A stretch of DNA of 64,000 nt from Notolepis coatsorum. Lineage: Eukaryota; Chordata; Actinopteri; Aulopiformes; Paralepididae. Each line of letters starts with the position of its first letter. The stretch's first letter is position 1. Both the position numbers and the translations under genes were made by a program. Below are positions 49,706-61,095 of the stretch, piece by piece. Location of the stretch: assembly GCA_963971535.1 (NCBI GenBank), contig OZ020589.1, positions 78,276,347-78,340,346 on the forward strand. Direction: 5' to 3'. Under the pieces are notes generated by a model. It saw nothing but the letters and a program-made list of their open reading frames with translations, had not been told where the DNA came from and searched no databases.

Positions 49706-50119
49706 ACTTGAAGTATCAACTGTGTCATTATAAAATCCAGTGATTAAATGAGTGTGGACATTAAATAGGGCACATAACATTTCAAATAATTCACTTTCAG
49801 TATTTAAATCTGACATTAGTTGGTCATTATTTTCATTCATAAAAACGATTGTGGATATTGTATTCATGCTAAATGATAGCTAAATCCACATTATGCAACA
49901 ACAACTCACTTGGTTTCCAATTGAAATGGCCATCCATATTTGCATTATTTTCCTGAGAGATAAATAAGCATTTTTTAATGGAAGCATATTTGGATCGAAT
50001 TGTATTGTGATTTTGATCAGCTATACCATCCTGAATATCATTCATTCAAGTTTGAGAGAAGTAAATCAAATAAATCTCTTTTTTTGTTTGTTTCTCAAAC
50101 ACATCTATTTTGTTTCCAG
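49706..50119. other. AT-rich upstream region of znf827
   Basis: AT-rich, no gene. It contains ATTTGCATT near 49938 (octamer-like). Base composition switches to GC-rich near 50130. Confidence 0.35.
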
Positions 50120-50534
50120 CCATAGAAAGCTTGGGGGCACCTTGTCCGTCCGCGCTGCTCTCGCGGGCTCCTCGAACGTGTGTGTATGTGTGTGTGTATA
50201 TGCGCGCGCACGAATGTGTGTGTGAGTGTGTGTGTGCGTGCGTGTGTGTGCTCTGCTGTTGCTGCCCTTTGATCCCTGCATTAGTGTTAGTTAGGGGCTC
50301 GGAGACACACACTTACACCGAGAGCAGCCACAGTCAAGACACGGCAACAACAACAGCGGCGCCTCCTCCGCTCTCTCCCCCGACACAACACACTTTAACC
50401 CGCCGAGCAGAGCAGAGAGCCAGGTGCAGCCGCCGAGTCCCTGCCATCACTCGCGCCTACAAGCTCAATGGGGAAAAACCTTTTTTCTTCTTATCCCTAA
50501 AACAAGGACGAGAATGTGATCAAAAAGGGGGAAA
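50120..50534 (+). promoter_or_regulatory. znf827: znf827 promoter and 5' leader (GC-rich)
   Basis: GC and CpG content rise sharply at about 50130 and stay high to beyond 51150. There is no TATA box in a convincing place, as usual for such promoters. The leader part (about 50300-50534) is C/A-rich and free of stop-rich repeats. A GT-rich microsatellite lies at about 50180-50250. The transcription start cannot be fixed from sequence alone. A short upstream frame is at 50468-50500. Confidence 0.6.
50468..50500 (+). promoter_or_regulatory. upstream open reading frame in the znf827 leader
   Basis: An ATG at 50468 opens a ten-codon frame, MGKNLFSSYP, ending in TAA at 50498-50500, 34 bases before the main start. 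Its context has G at +4 but T at -3, so it is a moderate start. If translated it could dampen the main protein. Confidence 0.4.
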
Positions 50535-50577
50535 ATGCCAAGGAGGAAGCAGGAGCAACCCAAGCGCCTGCCTTCAC
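50535..50577 (+). CDS. znf827: znf827 first coding exon
   Basis: ATG at 50535 gives MPRRKQEQPKRLPS and then one base of the next codon, C, before a strong donor gtaagt at 50578. These residues agree with the N-terminus of vertebrate ZNF827 as I remember it (next residue H, which fits C plus AT from exon 2). The start MxRRKQ is the short motif by which ZNF827, SALL, FOG, BCL11 and TSHZ proteins recruit the NuRD complex. ZNF827 is a nuclear zinc-finger protein linked to NuRD at telomeres and to splicing control. Its C2H2 fingers are all in later exons, outside this window. The base at -3 is A, a good initiation context. TSHZ, SALL and BCL11 starts differ after residue 6. The rest of the gene lies to the right. 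Confidence 0.85.
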
Positions 50578-51589
50578 GTAAGTCGTCCCGCTGGATTTGT
50601 GCGATTTTAACGGCTCTTCGGTGTGTTTTGCGCAGTAGTTTAGGGTTAAAGAGGTGAAACAGACAAAGACACGGCGGAGGTTATTTCTGCTTTTTTTTCT
50701 ATTTTTTTTTTTTAGGTCCGAGCTGCGAGGCAGCCATGTTGTTGGCGAGATGGGTAACGTTAGCTCAGCCAGGCGAGTGCAGACATGGTAACGTGGCTTT
50801 ATTAAGAAGAGTCTAATCGATAAAGGTCCCGTTGCTCTAAAAGGTTGCGGTCAGTTGTCTTGTGTATCAGTTGTGTGAGCGTGAGAGAGGAATAATGGCC
50901 GAGCGGTTTTGGTTTCTCTGTCCGCGCCAGCAGAGTCTCTTTCAGGGGAGAGAGAAAGGGGAGGATCTGAGAATCTGGCCGCAATAAAATGAAGGGTCAG
51001 TCGGATCAGACTCCGGCTCTACCCGCTGCTGCCCTCCTGTTCACGGCTATAGCTACAGCGCTATCTAGCAGCACCGCTCGGTTCACTTCATAATAAACCT
51101 CTTAACTTTCCCTCCCGCACGGCTCCAACCCGTGGACGGAACTGCTCGGGGTTTAGTTTGTTGTGTCGTCGACTTTGCAAGTGTGGAGAGAATGTTTAAG
51201 CGAAGGTATTTTCCACCCCTCCCTCCCTGCCTCCCGGTTCAGCGGGGTTGTCTGTCTGTGTGCAGCAGGCTGTATGTCAAAGCCATGGTCGGTCACCTGA
51301 AGTTCAGCCTTTTTTCCTCCCCCTTGCAGACAGACTACGATCAATAACGCGGTTATAGAAGGATACTGGCAATAACTTGTTCCTTCGTTTTAAAAAACAT
51401 TCTTCCACATGTCACAATACACATGCGGTGGATTTTTGGAGGGAAGTCGGTTTACTTTTGTTACATTTGACCCTGCGTAGCTTGGATGTTAGGGTTGTGC
51501 TTTTATCAGTCCAGAGAATGAAGAGCTGCAGTAACACACTTTGACCACTAGACGATTGCTTAGTTGGAATGTGGGCAATGATTATTAGA

Positions 51590-51770
51590 GAAATTGCCCG
51601 TGTGTGACATTTTTGCTCTTGGAAGTGCTTTGTGCTTCAGATATGCATATGAACACAGCTTAATGAGTCATTGGTATGCAAATGTCATGAATAATTGGGT
51701 GATTAATCTTAAATCGATGATGACTTAATAAATTTAGCTTATGACACTATCATCTTAATTTCTTAAATGT
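51590..51770. promoter_or_regulatory. candidate intronic enhancer
   Basis: Within 180 bp lie ATATGCATAT (51642), ATGAGTCAT (AP-1-like, 51664), TATGCAAATG (POU octamer, 51675), ATGAATAATTGGGTGATTAATC (homeodomain words) and AATCGATGATG. The sequence is non-repetitive and lies 1 kb into intron 1. The call is from word clustering only. Confidence 0.35.
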
Positions 51771-52778
51771 CAACCAATGCCAACTGTTCAGCATAGCCAG
51801 CCATGATCAAAAGCCTCTCTTAGTTGTTGATTTGCTGACATGTTATTTTTTTATTCAAAGCTGAAATGGTTTGAACAACAATAGATGAGCACCTGCACTT
51901 CCTTTCCTTTATTTCATTTTCTACAACTTTGGGGGACTTAATCGTAAAATACATCCATATGTTCATTCCTGCAGTTTTATAAAACATACCAAAAATATGG
52001 GCTTTTTCAACATCCACTGATCTAGCGCTCAGGTGGTTTGACCCAGGGTTGAACTTGGGAAATTGCAGCGGTTGGCTGGGAGGCGTGGAGGTGGAGGCTG
52101 GGTGAGAGTGAGAGCGCAGTGAGAGAGTGTGGTGTGTGTCTGTATGTCTGTGTGAGAGAGATATTTGGACAGTAGCCCTCACTCATATGCTACTGACGGA
52201 GTATCTACGCCACACTCACACATTGTGTGTTAGGGTTTCACCTCTACCAATAATGATATTGCATATTGGGCTCATGTATCATGCTAACATTGGTATCAGT
52301 ATTGCAGAATTCCCCCAGATGCTAAAATCCTATATTGAAAATGTAACATTGAGAAATCAAAGTAAAGCTGCTTGATATTCTACCTTTTCCACACATAGAA
52401 GGGTGTTAGAACTGTATAATGAAAAAGAAACGGATTATGATGAATTTTGTCCAGGGACACCCCGCTAAAAGTCACTAGAAGTAACGGATCAGATTGTTAT
52501 TGTACAAAAGCCTACTTCAAGTACTTAGTACTTACTACTTAGTTGGTAGTGACAACCTTCTAATACACACATTGCTCCAATTAAGGTGCTTGTCCCACTG
52601 AGGGTGTTTATCAGACTTTGGTGTCTCATGCTTTACCTAAGGATGTTTTTTTTAGCACATTACAACCCAGGGAGCAGTGCATTATTTCTGAGTGTACTAG
52701 TGTGGGGGCGTTCAGGTTTCCTTTGGCCACTTAGGTACTATCAGCGAGCCTCTTGACATTAATTAATGTTTCCATCAA
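51771..52778. other. intronic sequence, nothing recognised
   Basis: Ordinary AT-rich sequence with no bounded repeat. Confidence 0.3.
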
Positions 52779-53200
52779 TAGGGCTGGACAATTAATCGGA
52801 AAAAAATCGCGATCTCGATTCATAGACCTATGCAATCTCATTTCTAAGTTATGTCTGGGAGTGCTTGCATTCTTTCATTTATTTTAAATATGTTGGACCT
52901 TATGGTGTTCTTGTTCTGTTCTTGACTTATTGTTATGTTTCTTCTTGACTTGTTTAAAGAAGACGTGTACGGCCCATGGGGACATTAACGTGTGTTGTCG
53001 GGCCTTACAAATAAATTTGATTTGATTTGATTTATGACGATTTAAAAAAATAAATAATTGTAATAATTTTTTTATTTTTACTTTTTACTTTACTTTTTAA
53101 ATGATTTTATTGAAAAAATAAGAATCGTGAGAGAATCGTGATCTCAATTCTTAGAGAGAAAAATCGTGATTCACATTTTAGCAAGAATCGCCCAGCCCTA
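52779..53200. mobile_element. hAT-type MITE containing a LINE tail
   Basis: Ends TAGGGCTGGACAATTAATCG and its partner AATCGCCCAGCCCTA are inverted repeats of a very common fish hAT family. I do not find a clean 8-bp duplication, so the copy is old or the flanks have changed. A LINE 3' end with an AAATAAATTTGATTTGATT tail lies inside it at about 52840-53036. Confidence 0.65.
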
Positions 53201-54371
53201 ATTCTTATGCACATTTTGAAGTATGGCATTAGAAAAGCTTGATGGAAACAGCAAAAAAAAAAAACATAAACATTTACGCTCACTTGAGGTGGATTTGGGA
53301 AATATCGGAAAGAGTTTATGTGCAAGAGATTAGAGGATTCCATGACTGCTCGGCTGATTGGTCTGATTACATTGCATACAAACTCAACTGGGTTTAAACC
53401 TTCTGAAATGATGTAGTAAATGGCTGTCTATAAATGATGTCTATCACAACTTCCCCAAAACTGTCGGACTACTGGCTGGTATTGTATTGTAACACATAAT
53501 GGAGCCAATGTAATATGTTCATTCTAATATTGTTATAGCCATATAATCCACAGGGAATCATGTAACTCATGGCATAGTCTAATACTTTTTAGGTAGCCTA
53601 ATAATGTGAATACATCACCCCTGTTACAGTTATCACTCTTATGAAACACACGTTGGTTCGTGCATCAGAATATTGGCCTGCGCTTCTGTTTCATCTTGCT
53701 TCAGAAAGCAAGAAATATGATCTTATATGAGCTGACACTAAAGACTAAGAGCCTACCCAATAGTAGTCAATTCTAGACAGCCAAGCATATATTTTTTATA
53801 TGAGCCATAGAATGGCCTAAAATTCATAACATGTAGCACCATAATATCAACATATACACATACACAATTCCATACGATAAAGCCTAGTCGCTGAAGTAGG
53901 GTACTAGCAATTTGAATGGCTTTTCCAAATAGAGGTGTAAACCTACAGCTTTACCATTTTGCAATATCATTTCGATTATTTTGGTAATGATTTTTATATC
54001 CGGCTTTATCAACATTTTTGCTATGATTAATTTCACTAATACAAGATGGTTATAATTATTATTTTGTTGTATATTAATCTGTCGATTATTTTATTGATTA
54101 ATAAATTCATCTAAACAATTAATTGACCAGAAAAAACAATGATTGATTTAATTTGCAATTGAACATTTCAAATGTATTGACATGTTTTTAAAGTGCAGTA
54201 CTAGTACTACTATCCTTAGGTCACATGGGTAGTTGCCTCTCTGACACCACCTACTGAATTCCCAGAGTAGGAGATGAGCCATGAAGTTTATTTATGTCTG
54301 TAAATGCTGTGTAGTCTTGATGCTTACTGTACATGAGTAGGGTGAGTAACCATTGCCATTACTTAGATTAC
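53201..54371. other. intronic sequence, AT-rich, no gene
   Basis: No bounded repeat or coding signal. Confidence 0.3.
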
Positions 54372-54379
54372 ATTACATG

Positions 54380-54718
54380 TAGGGATGTCCCGATCCGATC
54401 TCGTGAAGATCTTTCAGAAGATCGGGATAAAAAAAATAAAAAAAAATCTGGATTTTTTTTAACTTAAAAAAAAAATCAACAAACATGACCATGTTCACGT
54501 CTTAAACTCATACTGAGGCATTAGTTTTGGTTTTAAATTGCATATCATCATTCATTTATTTATTGTCACACAGAGCAGAAGAATTTGGCCAAAACAAACG
54601 CATTTCCTTTGATTTAATTATACATCAAATGATTTATGTCAAGGATGAGGGACATCCACTAGTTGCAGAACTTGCAGTCACCTGATTTTTACAAAAAAAT
54701 GTCATCGGGACATCCCTA
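54380..54718. mobile_element. hAT-type MITE with intact target duplication
   Basis: Perfect inverted termini TAGGGATGTCCCGAT and ATCGGGACATCCCTA, with identical 8-bp duplications attacatg at 54372-54379 and 54719-54726. The 339-bp interior is AT-rich and non-coding. Confidence 0.9.
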
Positions 54719-54784
54719 ATTACATGCCATTACTGCTTTTATCAATAGACTCATTATAGCTACTAGCTAGTAGCTACTCTATTA

Positions 54785-54845
54785 TCAAATCAAATTTATT
54801 TGTAAATCCCGAAATCACAAGGTAATGCCCCCATGGGCTGTACAA
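54785..54845 (-). mobile_element. LINE/SINE tail fragment
   Basis: Starts with a (TCAAA)n-type tail, caaatcaaatttatttg, read on the minus strand. The same tail type occurs near 53020 on the + strand. Confidence 0.45.
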
Positions 54846-54854
54846 CTTATTTAA

Positions 54855-55690
54855 CTCATTCAGTGCCAGCTATTAGACTGGGCCCGTCGTAGCAATGCCA
54901 CGCTTTAAAAGATAGGAGTGCGTCACCTTGTTTGAAGAGCTATAACTGTATTCTATATTATAGCTATGGATACAATACTATGGCCTATTTGACTATATTG
55001 TTCAGTATGTGAAAAATAATAAATTTTTTCAGCCATACATTCCCGTGTATGGTTTTAGAGTGGTCTGGGGTAATTCCCGAAAGGCTGTGTTATAGCTTCA
55101 TACGTGTATCCTACTGTAAGCGTTGCCGTTTTTTGCCTGGACACGCTACTATTCCCAAATCAAATCTATATAATAGGTATTATGTTCCATCATGAATGCA
55201 TGAAAGGGGGTGGGGGGTCGTTTCTGATTATTTGATTGCCAGTAACGGCATTTGTATTGAACAAACTAGGGGTGGAACGATTCATGGACACACACACGCG
55301 CTCGTGGACACACGTCGCGTATTGAAGCGACTGCTGACAATAAGCAATTTCTTTTATGAAAATTCTGAAAGTTGGCTCCCAATTTTTTTACACGCCAGGG
55401 TGGCGAGTAGCCTCCGTAATTTACCAGCCAAAGAGTAAATCTACACGCCATTGGCACTTGGCGGGTGCTTATTTTGTTCCCTGACCACAACATATGGATC
55501 AGGGATATTTGACACGCTTCAATGGAACCGGGAGAACCGCTCGACTGGCCCGACCCAGAAAACTGCGCCCGGTGACATTTGGCCAAGATATTAGGTTTCA
55601 AAGCGTGCTCGATACCGCCGTCTATCTGGATGCGGTCGGTATTGCACTTTGGCGATCTCAAACTCATTCCCTATGGTAACACCAAGGTCC
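54855..55690. repeat. intermediate repeat, copy 1 (possible piggyBac-type)
   Basis: About 390 bp at 54870-55262 matches 58655-59047, and a second part at about 55490-55640 matches 61220-61450. Both copies begin next to TTAA. Between those two parts copy 1 holds a segment starting aggggtggaacgattcatgg, which looks like the end of another hAT element, while copy 2 holds a different hAT element. The parent family is unknown to me; no transposase frame is clear. Confidence 0.55.
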
Positions 55691-55699
55691 CTGGATGAA

Positions 55700-56165
55700 T
55701 AATGAATACAAATATAGAATAAACGACCAATCCAATTCCAACCAATTCTCCCATCCCAATGTTAGTCGTTATGCCAATTCCCAATCCCCTTCCTGGTCGT
55801 TGCGCACTCTACCCCCTACCGTTGGTCTGGGAGGGCGGAGACTATCACATGCTTCCTCCGACACATGTGTAGCCAGCCCACCGCTTCTTTTCACCTGGCA
55901 GCGCGGACTCTCACTGGGAGAGTGTAACGTGTGGAAGGTCACACTACCTCTCCCAGATCCTTCCCTTGCTGTGCAGGCGCCCCGACCGAACTGTAGGAGT
56001 CGCTGTTTACAACGACCAGGACCCACCCACGCCGGCTTCCCACCCGCTAACACTGCCAATTGTGTTAGTATGGACGGTCGGCCAAGCCGGAGGCACCACA
56101 GCCGGATTCGATCCCACTGGCTCTGTGGTGGTAGACAGACGCTTAGTCCGCTGCGCTACCCGGCC
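55700..56165 (-). mobile_element. tRNA-headed SINE, long type
   Basis: On the minus strand the head at 56165-56085 has an A box GTAGCGCAGCGG and a B box GGATCGAATCC. A body of more than 300 bp follows, ending in an AATGAATA-rich tail near 55700. The body contains the phrase cacatgtgtcggaggaagca, which I associate with a teleost SINE family but cannot name. Confidence 0.65.
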
Positions 56166-56358
56166 GCCTAAACATTTTAATAGAATACAGCTAAGAACAA
56201 CAACAACAAAAGAAAAAGCATAGAGAAATGAGCGCTGGTATGAAAATAAGATAAAGGCTAAATGTCATATTCCATTTTTGATGAATGTATGCGTGTCTGT
56301 ATTCCGCTCGCCTCGGATCCATTTGAAGTATGGGGGACCGACGTAGAGAGGATTGCAC

Positions 56359-56430
56359 CACCTTGGCCATCACCACGAGACATCCACCACCTTGGCCATC
56401 ACCACGAGACATCCACTCACAGGGAGACAG
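56359..56430. repeat. 29-bp minisatellite, left part
   Basis: Two copies of a 29-bp unit starting caccttggccatcaccac, followed by a tail ctcacagggagacaggg. The same two-copy unit and tail recur at 57621-57692, on the other side of the hAT element between. Confidence 0.85.
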
Positions 56431-56639
56431 GGACAGGGGTTATAGAGTTCCTGTGTTTGTAGTGGGCGGACATAGGAGCAATAGATAGATGTAGTATAGC
56501 ATATATATGAATATAATAGAAGTACTTAGCCCAGCAATGAAGTAGAGCAGGCATGGTTTAGACGTTGTAGGTCGGACAGAAGACGATATGAAGCTGATCC
56601 ATGACCTCAGTGGTGCTCATAACCAATATGGGGTAGAAC

Positions 56640-57603
56640 TAGGCCTGCCGCGATAAGCAATAAATCGATTAATTGCCGCGATAATTAAAATTAATGCAAT
56701 GATTTTGACGGGCGCGTTTAATTGCTATTTGCGCGTTTGTTTTAATGAGGCGGAACCAGTGCCCCTTGTCAGTCACTGTCCGTGTTGGGAGGCGGGACGC
56801 TGGCTTTACTACAGAGCACAGCACAGGAGCTCCGTGGGGCAACGCCACATAGCTTAACTACATTTCTCAATAGTGTTGCTCCTTTTAACCAAGTAGCGTT
56901 ATTTATAGTGTAACGTTAGCTATTTTTAGACCCAAGTAGTTACTCGCTACTGCCCGGAGAAACTGGACTGCTAAATAAAGATGAAAGATCGAGTGTTGAT
57001 TCTCATTCAATGCTAACAACATTAGCTAAATAGCTAACAAACGAAATACAACGTATAGCATAGCTACAACACAGAATAACGTTAATACAATTACATGCAT
57101 CATTGTTTACAATGAACGGGTGGGGCTAGTCAAAGGACTGGACACAGGGACGTAGTAGGTAGTTTCGAGTCGTGCTGCAGTGCCTACGCACCACAGCTAT
57201 TCTATTATATACTGCTTTGACGCTTCCTCCTCATCGTTGATTGCCTGTAGTAGCTGCATCTAACGTTAGTAGCTAACGTTAAAACTAACCTAAAGTTAGT
57301 TGTTCACCAACAATCTCAATATTTGTTTTATCATTAGCTCAAAAACACAGAACCGGATGAGACAAGTTGTCGGCTCATAGGTTCTGCTAGGATAATCACA
57401 ACAATACTTCCGGTCCGGTTGGTGGGCTTCAAAATAAAAGTCTAAAACACAGGAAAAGACGGAGCGGTGGGCTTCAAAATAAAAGTTTTGGGAAATAAAT
57501 GTCTCAAAAAAAAATTCTCTAACCGGTCGCAATAATATCGCTTATCGCGATATTTTCGGGGGCAATTAATCGCCCAGCAAAATGTGTTATCGTGGCAGGC
57601 CTA
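56640..57603. mobile_element. hAT-type non-autonomous element
   Basis: Ends TAGGCCTGCCGCGATAA and TTATCGTGGCAGGCCTA with one mismatch. The 8-bp flanks are ggtagaac (56632-56639) and agtagaac (57604-57611), differing at one base, so it is moderately old. 964 bp, no transposase frame. A 26-bp phrase gtgggcttcaaaataaaagt occurs twice near 57420 and 57467. Confidence 0.85.
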
Positions 57604-57611
57604 AGTAGAAC

Positions 57612-58004
57612 AGTCATTGCAACCTTGGCCATCACCATGAGACATCCACCAACTTGGCCATCACCACAAGACATCCACTCACAGAGAGACAGGCATTATT
57701 ATCTTGGAATAATATAACACCCACCAGTTACTATGACATTGTTTATCATTACCCTACATACAATTGAAAAAAAAAAAAAAAACCAGAGAGCTCTTTTACC
57801 GGCCAAAAATTATAAATAGCTTTTAAGTATATCTCCATGAGTTATTATATGTATTATGTGTTATCTCTCCACTCCATGCTATGGTAGTGGTTGTGCCAGC
57901 ACAGGAGATAAGATCATAAAAAAAGATGATATATATATTAGGGTTGCAAATTGTAAGCACATTCCTTACTCGATCATTTATAACTACCGGTAACTAACAA
58001 TCAA
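57612..58004. other. spacer with right part of the 29-bp minisatellite
   Basis: The minisatellite occupies 57621-57692. The remainder is AT-rich with a run of A at about 57767-57782. No gene. Confidence 0.5.
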
Positions 58005-58008
58005 TTAA

Positions 58009-58205
58009 CCCTTTCACTGCCACACGACAGCCGGTTAACCCTTTCACTGTGACAATACAGAAGGTTAGCCCTTTACTATCACACAACCGACGGTGATGCT
58101 CCATTATTAGCATCATTAGCTCCGCGGATGATGCTAATGATGGAGCATCGCCGTCGGTTGTGTGATAGTAAAGGGTTAACCTTCTGTCGTGTGGCAGTGA
58201 AAGAG
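58009..58205. mobile_element. piggyBac-type palindromic MITE with strong hairpin
   Basis: TTAA on both sides (58005-58008 and 58206-58209) and ends CCCTTTCACTGCCACACGAC and GTCGTGTGGCAGTGAAAGAG. The middle is an almost perfect hairpin: ACCGACGGTGATGCTCCATT pairs with AATGATGGAGCATCGCCGTC across about 58085-58160. The internal word 'ccctttcactg' repeats, as in 46630-46816. Confidence 0.8.
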
Positions 58206-58209
58206 TTAA

Positions 58210-58641
58210 TCAAGTAATTGTAACAAAAAATACCAAACAATAACAAATGTATTTGTTTCCTCAATCAACATGTTTATTTACATAGCAGCGACATATTGCA
58301 TTCTCACAACATTCCATGGCATATGAAACATATAGAAATGTAGAGGCCTAGAGTAGACATATTAAAACACATTTCTGTCGACTTTAAGCGAGCTGCATAT
58401 GTGGTGGCAAAAAATAAATAAATACGTCACTCGCAACTTAGAAAATCATGTAAAGCATGTATTTAACAAACTCAAACATTTTCTAAACACGGTTTTATAT
58501 TAACTTAATAAATAAACAAACATTTTAAATCTACTTATGTCGATGAAAATGTCCAATAGGCCTAACTAAATAACAGATTACGTGCATAAAACGTTGAAAA
58601 CGACCAACTAACGTACTAACGAAGCAACAAGACTATTTTAA
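58210..58641. other. intronic spacer
   Basis: AT-rich, no gene or bounded repeat. Confidence 0.3.
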
Positions 58642-59057
58642 CACAATTAGATGCGGACCACTGTAGCTGGGCCAAGCGTTAAAAGATACAACTGTGTGAC
58701 CTTGTTTGTAGAGCTAAATCTATATTCTATATTATAGCTATGGATACAATATTATAGTCATTTGACACTGTTTCTTCCGGTCAAGATGCAAAAATTAGAT
58801 ATTTTTTCCATGCATACATTCCTGTGTTATACCGTGGTGAATATAAGTATGGTTTTACAGCGGTATGGGGTAATTCCTGAAAGGCTGCGCAATAGCCATA
58901 TAGGTAAATTCTACTATTTGCGTTGGCGTTTCTTGCCTATACACGCTAGTATTACCGAATCAAATATATACACTATTATGTTTCATCATGAATGCATGAA
59001 AGGGGGGGTTCTGATTATTGATTACCAGTAACGGCATTGGTATTGAAAGCTAAAAAC

Positions 59058-59509
59058 TAGGGATGGGAATTGATAAGATTTTATCGATACGATTCCATTA
59101 TCGATTCTGCTTATCGATCCGATTCTTTATCGATTCCCTTATCGATCCCTGACAAATTTAAATAAATAAATTGGAAATGCAACAGAACTAAGCTGGTTAG
59201 AATAACAACATGCAACTTGACATTTCTGATTGTCATTTATTGTTGAGCCCCCATGTCAGAAAAATACAAAAACTGTAAAAAAAAAATATATATTAACTAT
59301 ACACTTAAATAAAATAATGTATTTGAGATTCTCTTAAACTCATTTATAATTTTTTATAATTTTTTTATTCTTAAACTAATTAATCTATTGAATAACGACC
59401 TGTTGAATGCAACTACAGTTCAATATCTTAAACTAATTTATCTATTTAACCGTAGTTGCATTCAACAGGTCGTTATTCCTCTGCTCTGGTCTTTCAGAAG
59501 ACCAGCGCG

Positions 59510-59541
<32 letters not shown>

Positions 59542-61095
59542 TGGCTCCCCTCCCCGGTCCCCGCTCGCCCCCACCCTCTTTCTACCCTTTTTCTACCTGA
59601 GCCAGGCCCGGACTGGCCATCGGGAGCACCGGGAGTTTTCCCGGTGGCCTGGCCTGCACAGGCCATTGTTTCTAGTTGTGGCGGCGGCGCGGCGCGATAG
59701 TTTTTAGATAACCAGGTGGGTGGGGAACAACCAGGATTTCACTGTCTGCGACAGAGTTGGAGAACTATCTGACTCTGACTCTCTCTCTCTCACGCGGACA
59801 CACACACACACACAATGGAGCCGTGCTGCCGCTTGTGATTGGTGGAGGCGGGACCAGGCGATACAACTGATTGACCGTGGAGGCGGCGAATGGAATGGCA
59901 TATGGCACACTCCCAAAAGGAGTTGTTAAATCTGACATTACAAAAAACAATATGTGGTGGTTATGATTTTGAAGTCGAATAAATAATTTATGAAAGAGAG
60001 AGTCAAAATAATTCAAAGATAATTCAAAGATTACACACCTTTGCCACATTGGCTACAAACATAATCACTGCAAAGTTATCAAACAAATAAGAATCTGATC
60101 AGACACAAGGGTTAAGTTGTTGTTCCCTTTCTAATTTCCTCAAAAACATCTAGTCTAGTTAATGTGATCAATATTATTTGACAATTGATGCTTTTTGTTG
60201 GAAATTTCAGTCAGTGAGCTCATACTTTGAGCTCATTTTATAGTTAAAATGATTGAGACAATGCAATCTTCTGTCTTCGTTGTGCATGCATGCGTGTGCT
60301 CACCACACGTGATACATGTGTCACTATTCTGGCAGTGGCTACTGTTATTATAGTATTGTAATGAAAGGTCTGTTATTTAATGTTTGTGTAAAGGGCTATT
60401 TTAACTGTTGATGGGTAGTGCATCAGTATAGTGAATATGGTATTGTGCTCTTGCCTTGTTTGAATAGGTGGAGAGAGTGGTTAACTGTATTATAATAGTA
60501 AATAGAAAAATATGTTGTGCTCTTGCTTTTTTCTTTTTGAAGGTGGAGAGAGTACCATTGCTAGTGCCACAACAGTTTTATTTGAGGTTCATAACAGTAC
60601 ATTGTACTAAGCAATTGTTGGCTCATTAGTTTGTGATTCACATGCACTAAAATTCACCAGAATGCAGGAAATTAAGTCTTTGTAACAAAAAATTTCCGGG
60701 TGGGGGACCCCCAGACCCCCCACTTAAAAAGTGGCCTGATTGGGGCTATATTTCGTGCTATATCTCCCGGTATGAATTATTTCCCCAGTCCGGCCCTGAC
60801 CTGAGCTCTCTCTGTCTCTGCGTTAGCTAGCGTTAGCTAGCGTTAGCTCCGCGGCTTTAGGTTACACCGAATTAAATGAATGACTAGGTTCTAACAGTCA
60901 AACAGCGGGAGCATTTCAGGCAATTTTGAGCCCTTAAGGAATCAAATAGTCTGCTCTATGGCTGCATGCTGGCACTAACGTTATTGTTTTGAACTGTCGG
61001 AAAAACCTGGCAGCGATAAGAGGAATCGATAGTCATGGAGGCATGCGATTCCAGGAATCGGACAATTAGGAACCGGTTTTCGATTCCCATCCCTA
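59058..61095. mobile_element. hAT-type element inserted in copy 2, itself interrupted
   Basis: Ends TAGGGATGGGAATTGATAAG and CGATTCCCATCCCTA with identical 8-bp duplications ctaaaaac at 59050-59057 and 61096-61103. No transposase frame. A 26-bp inverted repeat, arms aataacgacctgttgaatgc, lies at 59392-59478 and would form a long hairpin. Confidence 0.88.
59603..60798. mobile_element. second hAT-type element nested in the first
   Basis: Ends CAGGCCCGGACTGG and CCAGTCCGGCCCTG (one difference) with identical 8-bp duplications acctgagc at 59595-59602 and 60799-60806. 1,196 bp, no transposase frame. It carries its own (CA)n tract near 59800. Confidence 0.88.

Noticed and set aside
50535-50577. 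Start of a TSHZ, SALL or BCL11 gene
   Set aside because: These families share the MxRRKQ opening, but TSHZ continues QAP(R/K)RAA and SALL/BCL11 continue xKPQH or GxPQH. The residues EQPKRLPS and the donor phase fit ZNF827 better.
50110-50610. A 166-codon frame covering the znf827 leader
   Set aside because: It passes through the GT microsatellite and reads the leader and exon 1 in the wrong frame; it has no domain.
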